A stretch of 19,620 nucleotides of DNA from SZUA-117 sp964630795. Its GTDB lineage: Bacteria > Pseudomonadota > Gammaproteobacteria > Steroidobacterales > Woeseiaceae. Shown here one piece after another: positions 13,236 to 19,620 of this stretch. The first letter of the stretch is position 1, and the number at the start of each line of letters is the position of its first letter. Below the pieces are notes generated by a model, which searched no databases, was not told the origin of the DNA, and saw only the letters and a list, made by a program, of their open reading frames with translations. Location: NCBI GenBank assembly GCA_964630795.1, contig CAZVWF010000052.1, positions 1-19,620 on the forward strand, written 5' to 3'. A program made the translations under genes and the position numbers.

Positions 13236-15101
13236 GTGAGAACTGCAAGAGCCGCAATTCCATTTCTTTTGTCGCTACTGGCCATGAGCAATTCGTATGC
13301 CCAGGGCGAATTTGAGTTTGGCGTAGAAAAAACGCAAACCAACCTGATGCTGCCGATGCGGGATGGCGTCAGCCTTGCCACAGATATCTATCGACCGACA
13401 CGGTTCGGGGCACCCGTGGACGAGCAACTCCCGGTTCTTTTGCAACGCACGCCCTATGACAAGAACCGTGACCGGACCGTGCAGTCAGCCGAGTTCTTCG
13501 CCAAAAACGGTTACGTCGTCGTTCTGCAGGATCATCGCGGGCGATATGCATCCGAAGGCGAATTCACCAAGTACCTTGGCGAAGGCCAGGATGGCTTCGA
13601 TACGATCGCGCATCTCAGCGAACTGCCTTTCGGGAACGGTGACGTCGGCATGTGGGGCACGTCTTACGGCGCGCACGTCCAGGCCAACGCCGCCAAGCTC
13701 CGGCCGCCGGCGCTCAAAACGATCGTCGTCAACATGGGTGGGATGTCGAACGGCTGGGATCACAAAGTCAGGAACCACGGCGCCTTCGAAATTCAGCAGT
13801 TAACCTGGGCCTTCCGACAACTCGCGGCCGAAACCGGTGACCCGGTGGTCAGGAAAATGCTGGACCTCGATTCGGTCAATCACTGGCTGACTGCCATGCC
13901 GATCAGGAAAGGTCTCAATCCACTCTCGGTGTCACCGAATTTCGAAGACTATATTCTCGAAATGATGACCCATGGTGACTATGACGACTACTGGAAGCAC
14001 CTGGATGTTAACTGGGTCGAGTATTACGACCAGACTGCTGACATCCCGATGTTGCTGATTTCCGGCTGGTATGACTCCTATGCCGGAGGCACCGTTCAAA
14101 ATTACAACGAACTGAGCCGACGCCTGGATTCCGACGTCCACCTGATTATGGGACCGTGGACACACGGAGCGAATACACTGAGTTATGCGGGCGATGTCGA
14201 ATTCGGTACCGACGCCGCCATCCAGGACTTCCATCACGAGTTTCATCTCCGCTGGTTCGACCGGGTACTGAAGGGCAAGCGCGGTGACCCGATGGCGCCC
14301 GTGCAGGCTTTCGTCATGGGAACCGGCGACGGGCACAAGGATGGAAACGGCAGGCTCTATCATGGCGGCGAGTGGCGCGAGGCGAGCGAGTGGCCGTTAC
14401 CCGATACCGAATTCGTGCCCTGGTACTTTCACGAGGATGGAACGTTAAGCACCGACAAATCGGTCGACGAGAATACCGCCACGACCTATCTGTCCGATCC
14501 GGATAATCCCGTGCCGACGATAGGCGGGGCTTTTTCGAGTACCAGCCCGGTTTTCGAGCCAGGCGCCTACGACCAGCGCACCTCGGCCGAAGTATTCGGC
14601 GCCGAACCGCCTTACCTGCCGCTGAAGTCCAGAAGCGACGTCGTCGTGTTTCAAACAGCGCCGCTCGAAAACGACGTCAGTGTCATCGGGCCCGTCGTCG
14701 TCAATCTTCATGTTTCGTCTTCGGCGCCGGACACCGACTTCACAGCGAAGCTGGTCGATGTGTATCCACCCTCGGCAGATTTCCCGACTGGTTTCGAGAT
14801 GAATATTACGGACGGCATCATCCGTGCTCGCTACCGGGAGCGCCCTGACCAGCAGGTTCTCATGGAGGCGTTTGAGATCTATGAAATTCAAATAACGCCT
14901 TTCCCGACGGCCAACGTCTTCAAGAAAGGCCACCGCATCCGGGTGGATATCTCGAGCAGCAATTTTCCTCGCTTTGATATCAATCCTAATACCGGAGAAC
15001 CGCTGGGTCGGCATCGTAGCCAGCGAATGGCGGAAAATTCGATCCTGCATTCCGTCGATCGACCGTCACACATCGTGCTGCCGATTGTCCCGGCGAATTA
15101 A
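13236..15101 (+). CDS. Exported CocE/NonD family serine hydrolase (X-Pro dipeptidyl-peptidase S15-like)
   Basis: From GTG 13236 the protein has 621 residues with a signal peptide (RTARAAIPFLLSLLAMSNSYA, cleavage likely before QGEF), so it is periplasmic or secreted. The alpha/beta-hydrolase core has the CocE/S15 triad: Ser143 in MWGTSYGAH, Asp280 in ISGWYDSYAGG and His310 in MGPWTHGA. The oxyanion-region RTPYDK and the QDHRGRYASEGEF segment are typical. After about residue 400 comes the C-terminal jelly-roll domain (PVVVNLHVSSSAPDTDFTAKLVDVYP, then GHRIRVDISSSNFPRFDINPNTGE). Family members cleave esters or amides, including cocaine, beta-lactam side chains (glutaryl and alpha-amino acid esters) and X-Pro dipeptides. 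GTG was chosen because GGGAG lies eight bases upstream and the signal peptide then starts at the N terminus; an in-frame ATG at 13185 would add 17 residues. It ends 29 bases before the convergent tctC stop. Confidence 0.93.
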   Translation: MRTARAAIPFLLSLLAMSNSYAQGEFEFGVEKTQTNLMLPMRDGVSLATDIYRPTRFGAPVDEQLPVLLQRTPYDKNRDRTVQSAEFFAKNGYVVVLQDHRGRYASEGEFTKYLGEGQDGFDTIAHLSELPFGNGDVGMWGTSYGAHVQANAAKLRPPALKTIVVNMGGMSNGWDHKVRNHGAFEIQQLTWAFRQLAAETGDPVVRKMLDLDSVNHWLTAMPIRKGLNPLSVSPNFEDYILEMMTHGDYDDYWKHLDVNWVEYYDQTADIPMLLISGWYDSYAGGTVQNYNELSRRLDSDVHLIMGPWTHGANTLSYAGDVEFGTDAAIQDFHHEFHLRWFDRVLKGKRGDPMAPVQAFVMGTGDGHKDGNGRLYHGGEWREASEWPLPDTEFVPWYFHEDGTLSTDKSVDENTATTYLSDPDNPVPTIGGAFSSTSPVFEPGAYDQRTSAEVFGAEPPYLPLKSRSDVVVFQTAPLENDVSVIGPVVVNLHVSSSAPDTDFTAKLVDVYPPSADFPTGFEMNITDGIIRARYRERPDQQVLMEAFEIYEIQITPFPTANVFKKGHRIRVDISSSNFPRFDINPNTGEPLGRHRSQRMAENSILHSVDRPSHIVLPIVPAN

Positions 15102-15130
15102 CCGATCCTTTCGTGCTCCCAGGGGGCGGA

Positions 15131-16051
15131 TTACAAACCAGACTGCCGCCTCACCAGCGCCCCAAACTCCCTGGCGGGCAGGTAGCCGTCATACATGTTG
15201 GCGTTGTCGAGAAATGCTTGAAATTCCGGGTCCCGAACGACCTGTTCCAGTACCACGCTCCATTTGTCCACGACGGCATCCGGCACGTCCCTGGCCGCCA
15301 TGATGCCGCGCCAGTAGTCTGGCGCCACGGGGTAGCCGCGTTCCGTCAGGGTCGGCACGTCCTGGAATGGTGGAAAGCGCTCTTCCGATGCCAGAGCCAG
15401 GGCACGCAGGTTGCCTGCCTGGTAGTTGGTGATCATTTCGCTGGGATTCGCCAGCGCCACATCGATATGCCCGCCCAGCACGGCGACCACTGGTTCCTTG
15501 CCACCGCGATAGGGGATGTAGTTCAACGCGATTTCAGCGGCCGCCTCCAGTTCCTCGACCAGGCTTTCGTCAACCGACTGGGTGCTGTAGCCGCCGATCG
15601 TGACCTCGTTAGGGTTGGCCCGGACATGCTCGAATAGTTCGTCGATGGTTTGGAACGGACTGTCCTCGTTAACAACAATGACGAACGGATCACTGACAAC
15701 GCGGCTGATGTAGCGAAAATCATCGATCGAGAAACGCGCGTTGGCTTCACCGAACCGCAGGGTCATGCTGCGGGTGTTGGTCATGAGCACGTGACCGTCC
15801 GGCCTCTGGTTGAGTACATAGCTCATCGCCACCCTGCCCGAGCCGCCCTGTTTGTTGACCACCACAATGGGTTCGCCGAGGTACTTCTCACCCACCTTGG
15901 CAATCATGCGCGCCATCAGGTCGTGGCCCGAACCGGCGCTGGACCAGCAGACCAGGGTCACGGGTTTTTCCGGATAGTCGGCCAGCACGGGTGCGGTCAT
16001 CACCGCGCCGGCGAGGAATGCGATGGCGAGTAACCGTGTCTTGTGATTCAT
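15131..16051 (-). CDS. tctC: Tripartite tricarboxylate transporter substrate-binding protein (TctC family)
   Basis: The 306-residue protein begins with a Sec signal peptide (MNHKTRLLAIAFLAGAVMTAPVLA, cleavage before DYPEKP) and is the periplasmic receptor of a TTT uptake system. The YPEKPVTLV opening, the GSGHDLMARMIAKVGEKYLGEPIVVVNKQGGSGRVA block and the later LAVASEERFPPF-like VPTLTERG segment are diagnostic of the Bug/TctC family. These receptors bind carboxylates such as citrate, succinate, aromatic acids or aspartate; the ligand is not readable here. ATG 16051 follows AGGGA by five bases and lies 13 bases after the mmgE/prpD stop, so it is the last gene of the operon. In many TTT operons the receptor comes first; here it is last, behind an enzyme gene. 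The symbol is by family; orthology to Salmonella tctC is not implied. Confidence 0.93.
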   Translation of the reverse strand: MNHKTRLLAIAFLAGAVMTAPVLADYPEKPVTLVCWSSAGSGHDLMARMIAKVGEKYLGEPIVVVNKQGGSGRVAMSYVLNQRPDGHVLMTNTRSMTLRFGEANARFSIDDFRYISRVVSDPFVIVVNEDSPFQTIDELFEHVRANPNEVTIGGYSTQSVDESLVEELEAAAEIALNYIPYRGGKEPVVAVLGGHIDVALANPSEMITNYQAGNLRALALASEERFPPFQDVPTLTERGYPVAPDYWRGIMAARDVPDAVVDKWSVVLEQVVRDPEFQAFLDNANMYDGYLPAREFGALVRRQSGL

Positions 16052-16064
16052 GCTTGTCCCTGCC

Positions 16065-17504
16065 TTACAGGTTGACACGTAGATGGCCGGCCAACGCCGC
16101 GGCATCGTCCATCCCGGTGACCCCTAGGGCCGCATCGATCAGTCCTTCGGTATCGCCGGCTGAGAGCACGCCTTCGCAGCAACTGCGGACCTTCACTTTA
16201 AGTTCATCATCCGTCAGCGGATTTTCGGGGCCGCCGCGGTAGCGCTCGTCAGCGTCACCGCTGACCGTCTCACCGCCTTTGAGCTGGATCTCGATACGGG
16301 AGCGCATTTTATCAAAGCCCAGTGCCTCGATATCCGGGTCGAAGCGGGTCTCCATCCGTTTTTGCATCGCCTGCATCGGTTCGGACTGGACAAACTCGTC
16401 CCGGAATTCGACTTTCCCCGCCTTGCGTGCAAGGGCGACCATCGAAAGCACCGCCTGCAGAGAGAATTTCGCTTCCAGGTGATTCCCGGCAATGGGGTAG
16501 CGGATGGGATTCAGGATATTCGAGCCTGCGCTGACCACGACGTGCTCTATGTCATCGGGCTGAATGTCATGCTCGGTGACGAGCTTCAGCATCAGGTCGA
16601 TGGTCGGGTGGGTGAGCACGCCGCAGGGATAGGGCTTTATGCTCACGCCGGGATCGATGATGGACCAGGGGTCGCCGAAGCCCTGCGCGCTCAGTTTATC
16701 CGCGCTGATGCCACCCCCCTGCACGGCAAAGTATCCCCATGGCCCATCAAGGGCGTTCTTGTCGGCCGTATAACCCTGTTCTGCGAGCAGGGCCGCGGTG
16801 ATGCCATTCTCGGCGGCTCGCCCGACATGCAGTGGCTTGGTCATGGTGCCGAAGTTGCAGCGAATACCGGCTGCGAAACTGGCGGTCAGCCCCAGTCCGT
16901 GGCGCAGCTTGTCGCCATCGAGCCCCAGCAGCTTGGCGGCCGCAACGTAGGCACCGAAAGTGCCGACGGTGCCACTGGAATGAAAACCCTGTTTGTAGTG
17001 TTGTGAAAACATCCATTCGGAGATCTTGCACTCCACCTCGAAGCCGGTCAGGAAGGCCAGCATGAATGCCTTACCCGTCACCTCTCCGCGCACCTGGGGA
17101 ACAACCAGGGAGGCAGTGAGTGGGGGGATGGTTGGGTGCGTCAGCAGGCCGTATACGTGGTCGGGGTCGATGCTGACCTGGGAATCGTCCCAGTCATGGG
17201 CATGCCCGGCGGTACCCAGCACGCGGGCTGCCATGGCCGCAGGTACCTTTTTGTCGCCGTGCCCCAGGAGCAGGGCATCTTCCCTGCCGCCCTGGCCGGC
17301 GGCTGCCTGCGCCAGCAGGACAGTGGTCTCATGGTCGAGGCCTGCCGCCTGCAAACCCATGCCGTCCAGCACGCAGCGGCGTCCGATCGCCAGCGCATCG
17401 GATGGAATGTCTTCATAGCGAACTTGTTCGATAAATTCCGCTGCCGCGGCCGTGATCTGCGAGTCGTCGGGCACATCGGCATAACGATTTTTCTGGATTG
17501 CCAT
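16065..17504 (-). CDS. MmgE/PrpD family protein (2-methylcitrate dehydratase / aconitate decarboxylase-like)
   Basis: The 479-residue protein shows the MmgE/PrpD fold from end to end. It has AHDWDDSQ near residue 100, HPTIPPLTASLV, FHSSGTVGTFGAYVAAAKLLGLDGDKLRHGLGLTAS at about 175-210, the signature GTMTKPLHVGRAAENGITAALLAEQGYT and SIKPYPCGVLTHPTID. Family members dehydrate 2-methylcitrate (PrpD) or decarboxylate cis-aconitate to itaconate (CAD/IRG1); many are of unknown substrate. The gene lies between tctA (63 bases upstream) and tctC (13 bases downstream), so the enzyme probably acts on the acid imported by the transporter. No PrpB or PrpC gene is present, so a complete methylcitrate cycle is not encoded here. 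ATG 17504 has only a weak ribosome-binding site. Cytoplasmic. Confidence 0.92.
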   Translation of the reverse strand: MAIQKNRYADVPDDSQITAAAAEFIEQVRYEDIPSDALAIGRRCVLDGMGLQAAGLDHETTVLLAQAAAGQGGREDALLLGHGDKKVPAAMAARVLGTAGHAHDWDDSQVSIDPDHVYGLLTHPTIPPLTASLVVPQVRGEVTGKAFMLAFLTGFEVECKISEWMFSQHYKQGFHSSGTVGTFGAYVAAAKLLGLDGDKLRHGLGLTASFAAGIRCNFGTMTKPLHVGRAAENGITAALLAEQGYTADKNALDGPWGYFAVQGGGISADKLSAQGFGDPWSIIDPGVSIKPYPCGVLTHPTIDLMLKLVTEHDIQPDDIEHVVVSAGSNILNPIRYPIAGNHLEAKFSLQAVLSMVALARKAGKVEFRDEFVQSEPMQAMQKRMETRFDPDIEALGFDKMRSRIEIQLKGGETVSGDADERYRGGPENPLTDDELKVKVRSCCEGVLSAGDTEGLIDAALGVTGMDDAAALAGHLRVNL

Positions 17505-17567
17505 ACGTTATCTACACTCGGTTCGCCTTGCCCGCGCGGCCGGCAGCGGCGCAGGTCTTTGGCATGA

Positions 17568-19061
17568 TTACCTGGTTTTTGTTTCTGGCCCCGGTCGGGA
17601 CAACCTGTTCAGCAGATACGGACTCAGTAAAGAGAGTGCCGCCATTAACAGCAACATGGCGCTAATGGGCTGCGTCACGAATATCGCGTAGTCACCGCCG
17701 GATACGATGAGCGCACGCCGGAGGTTTTCCTCGAGTATGCCGCCCAGTACCAGTGCCAGAATAATAGGCGTGACCGGGAAGTCCAGTTTTTTGAGCGTGT
17801 AACCGAGCAACCCAAACCCGAACATCACCCACACGTCGACGATGCTGTTGTTGTAACCATATGCGCCCACCACCGATACGACGCCGATGACCGAGAGTAA
17901 CAGCGGGCGGGGGGCCGATATCACCTTGATCCACAGGGGAACGCCGATCAGCCCGAAGAAAAGTTGTGCCACGCAGGCCACCAGCAGCCCGGCGAATATG
18001 CCGTACACGATCTCGCCATTGGTCTGGAAGAGCAGGGGGCCCGGCTGGACGTTATGCAGCATCAGTGCCCCGAGCAGGACGGCGGCCGTAGCCGAGCCGG
18101 GTATGCCGAGCGTCAGCAGTGGCACCAGCGAGCCGCCGACCACGGCATTGTTACCCGCTTCGGGAGCGGCCACACCTTCCAGGCAGCCGGTGCCGAAGCG
18201 GTCCTTGTTTTGGGAGAAACGCCGTACCTCGTTGTAGCAGATAAACGAGGCAATCGTGGCACCGGCCCCGGGCAGGACGCCGATGACAGCGCCCAGCAGC
18301 GACGAATGCAGGTAAACCTTCCACAGTCGTAAGAGCTCCCGCAGCCGCGGCATGGCGAAGGACAGTGATACCCGGTTCGAGCGGCGCAGTTCGTCCTCGG
18401 CGCCGGAGAAGACGGAACTCATGGCAAACAAGCCAATCAGCGCAGGGATGATGCTGATGCCGTCCATGAGCTTGGGGATGCCAAAGGTAAACCTGTCCTC
18501 GCCGGTAAATCCGTCCAGTCCTATCGTTGTCAGGAACAGGCCGAGGAATAAAATCAAGAAACCCTTGAGCAGGTTCTTGCCGGACAGGCTGGCGATGATG
18601 GTCAATCCGAAGACGGCGAGCGAGAAGTATTCCGGCGCGCCGAACGACAGGGCGACGCGAGCCAGCGGTTCGGAAAAGGCAAACAGTGCCATGACGCCGA
18701 CCATGCCGCCGATACTCGAGGCCACCACCGAGGTGGTCAGTGCCAGGCCAGGCTTGCCCTGTTTGGTCAGTTCATAGCCATCCAGCATGGTGGCCGCGGC
18801 TGCCGGGGTGCCGGGTGTACCGATGGCAATCGCGGTAATTGAGCCGCCGTATTCCCCGGCCATGTAGACAGAGACCAGCAGGAGCACCGCGACCACCGGG
18901 TCCATGCCGAAGGTAAAAGGCACCATCAGCGCGACCGCCGTGGAGGCACTCAGTCCCGGCAGGACGCCACACAAAATACCGATCAGTACGCCGGCAAAGA
19001 TGGCCGCCACAACGGGCAGGTGGGCGATGGCAGAAAATCCGAGTGCCAGGTTATCCAGCAA
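17568..19061 (-). CDS. tctA: Tripartite tricarboxylate transporter large membrane subunit (TctA family)
   Basis: The 497-residue protein is very hydrophobic, with about 11-12 membrane segments, the normal TctA size. It has the two conserved inverted-repeat motifs: GVLIGILCGVLPGLSASTAV near residue 25 and GAVIGVLPGAGATIASFICY near 260. GTPGTPAAAATMLDGY and the AAPEAGNNAVVGGSLVPLLTLGIPGSATAA block are also diagnostic. It is the inner-membrane, ion-coupled translocation subunit that takes substrate from TctC. The start is TTG 19061, with GGAG at 19070-19073 eight bases upstream and only three bases after the tctB stop, so translation may be coupled. The C terminus ends in a basic tail (RPGPETKTR). 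Confidence 0.94.
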   Translation of the reverse strand: MLDNLALGFSAIAHLPVVAAIFAGVLIGILCGVLPGLSASTAVALMVPFTFGMDPVVAVLLLVSVYMAGEYGGSITAIAIGTPGTPAAAATMLDGYELTKQGKPGLALTTSVVASSIGGMVGVMALFAFSEPLARVALSFGAPEYFSLAVFGLTIIASLSGKNLLKGFLILFLGLFLTTIGLDGFTGEDRFTFGIPKLMDGISIIPALIGLFAMSSVFSGAEDELRRSNRVSLSFAMPRLRELLRLWKVYLHSSLLGAVIGVLPGAGATIASFICYNEVRRFSQNKDRFGTGCLEGVAAPEAGNNAVVGGSLVPLLTLGIPGSATAAVLLGALMLHNVQPGPLLFQTNGEIVYGIFAGLLVACVAQLFFGLIGVPLWIKVISAPRPLLLSVIGVVSVVGAYGYNNSIVDVWVMFGFGLLGYTLKKLDFPVTPIILALVLGGILEENLRRALIVSGGDYAIFVTQPISAMLLLMAALSLLSPYLLNRLSRPGPETKTR

Positions 19062-19064
19062 GTT

Positions 19065-19532
19065 CTAGTCTCCGAGCAGGCCGGCGGGCAGGGGAATATT
19101 GAGCACAAGGACGAACACGGCGTAGAGACCTGCGGTTACCAGGATCGCACTGGCCGCGGTCGCTACGTGATGTCGATACCCGATCACCCGTGGAACAAGA
19201 AACAGGAACACCGGTGTGAGCACGAAAAATCCGACCCGTTCAATCAGGAAGATATAACCCGCCGCCAGCAGGATCACCGCGAGGCCTTTCCCGGAGATGA
19301 TGGTGGTTTGCCGCTCGCCGGGCACGGGCCGGATGATCAGCACGCAGGATAAGGCAATGATGCTTGCCAGGATCAGTCGCGGATAGGTAGAGGCCGCCAG
19401 CGCGCCGGGGGAATAGGGTTCCTCCATGCCGCCGATCAGGGCAAAGAAGATAGAGGCCAGGACGATCAGGACCAGTGCAAACACACGGTCGCGATGCTGG
19501 AAAAAGCCTGTCATGGTCATGATGTCATCCAT
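19065..19532 (-). CDS. tctB: Tripartite tricarboxylate transporter small membrane subunit (TctB family)
   Basis: The 155-residue protein has four predicted membrane helices at about 15-35, 50-67, 83-112 (possibly split) and 122-145, with the loop GGMEEPYSPGALAASTYPRLI typical of TctB. It has low conservation, as usual for this subunit; its position directly before tctA makes the call firm. It forms the inner-membrane complex with TctA. Three in-frame ATGs lie within the first seven codons. The first (19532) is immediately preceded by GGGGGA with no spacer, so ATG 19520 or 19514 may be used instead; the difference is at most six residues. It is the first gene of the operon. Confidence 0.9.
   Translation of the reverse strand: MDDIMTMTGFFQHRDRVFALVLIVLASIFFALIGGMEEPYSPGALAASTYPRLILASIIALSCVLIIRPVPGERQTTIISGKGLAVILLAAGYIFLIERVGFFVLTPVFLFLVPRVIGYRHHVATAASAILVTAGLYAVFVLVLNIPLPAGLLGD
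19070..19073 (-). promoter_or_regulatory. Shine-Dalgarno GGAG at the tctB/tctA junction
   Basis: GGAG lies within the last codons of tctB, eight bases before the TTG start of tctA. It supports the TTG and suggests translational coupling of the small and large membrane subunits. Confidence 0.65.
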
Positions 19533-19574
19533 TCCCCCGCGGCAGACAGATACACTCCACCGATCACGGACTGT

Positions 19575-19580
19575 ATTATA
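19575..19580 (-). promoter_or_regulatory. Consensus -10 TATAAT upstream of the tct operon
   Basis: On the minus strand a perfect TATAAT lies 42 bases before the tctB start, a suitable distance for a promoter with a leader of about 30 bases. At the expected spacing the -35 region reads about CCTCAC, a poor match to TTGACA, so an activator or an alternative start may be needed. A consensus hexamer in this GC-rich sequence is notable but is not proof. Confidence 0.5.
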
Positions 19581-19612
19581 TCCAGCCGTCGGCCCGCGTG
19601 AGGACCTGCTCC

Positions 19613-19620
19613 ATGAAAAC
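19613..19620 (+). CDS. Possible first codons of a divergent gene running off the right end
   Basis: ATG AAA AC closes the window, and GAGGA lies eight bases before the ATG, a proper ribosome-binding site distance. This could be the start of a gene divergent from the tct operon, for example its regulator or another catabolic gene. Only two full codons are visible, so nothing about the product can be said. Confidence 0.35.

Noticed and set aside
15124..15156. GGCGG/CCGCC inverted repeat at the end of the tctC gene as a bidirectional terminator
   Set aside because: The loop is about 15 bases, the stem needs a wobble pair, much of it lies in coding sequence, and no U-run follows on either strand.
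17505..17567. GC-rich spacer between tctA and mmgE/prpD as a terminator
   Set aside because: Only a 4-base stem (GCCG/CGGC) can be drawn and no U-run follows; the genes look co-transcribed.
1..19620. Mobile elements, CRISPR arrays, tRNA genes, toxin-antitoxin or phage-defence genes
   Set aside because: I looked for repeated units, terminal inverted repeats, transposase motifs and cloverleaf-like sequences and saw none; the content is metabolic and transport genes of even composition.

Overview
The window is moderately GC-rich, gene-dense bacterial DNA. The organism is almost certainly a Gram-negative proteobacterium: there is a predicted outer-membrane beta-barrel ending in Phe, a periplasmic TctC-type binding protein with a tripartite tricarboxylate (TTT) transporter, and Shine-Dalgarno-led genes with many GTG/TTG starts. 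A heterotrophic gammaproteobacterium (marine or soil type) would fit, but the class is an inference. I saw no tRNA, rRNA, insertion sequence, CRISPR array, integrase or phage gene, and no intergenic stretch longer than about 230 bases.

Layout. (1) Positions 1-4469 hold four genes on alternating strands, packed with almost no spacer: a 5'-truncated amidase (+), a fold-III PLP decarboxylase (-), a VOC/glyoxalase-fold protein (+) and an MFS transporter (-). Both convergent ends overlap (9 and 29 bases), and the divergent starts lie 16 bases apart or overlap. (2) Positions 4675-10666 are one minus-strand catabolic operon in the order bicupin, PuuB-like FAD amine oxidase, PuuC-like aldehyde dehydrogenase, and a trimethylamine-dehydrogenase-like FMN/4Fe-4S/FAD enzyme. 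The MFS gene lies downstream on the same strand and may belong to it. (3) Positions 10895-15101 are two plus-strand genes for exported proteins: a CBM9-like/DUF5916 outer-membrane barrel and a periplasmic CocE/NonD serine hydrolase, with a probable terminator between them. (4) Positions 15131-19532 are a minus-strand operon tctB-tctA-mmgE/prpD-tctC for uptake and first processing of a carboxylate. A consensus TATAAT lies upstream of it, and the beginning of a divergent plus-strand gene may be visible at the last bases.

How the genes may work together. Region 2 looks like oxidative breakdown of an N-alkylated or N-acylated amine. The TMADH-like enzyme could N-dealkylate, the PuuB-like oxidase deaminate to an aldehyde, and the PuuC-like dehydrogenase oxidise that to an acid. 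The amidase and decarboxylase at the left could supply or finish the substrate. No gamma-glutamylpolyamine synthetase is present, and the TMADH-like enzyme lacks one of the Trp residues that bind trimethylamine, so the substrate is not the textbook one. Region 4 imports a carboxylate that the MmgE/PrpD enzyme would dehydrate, isomerise or decarboxylate. All substrates are inferences; the family assignments are well supported by motifs.
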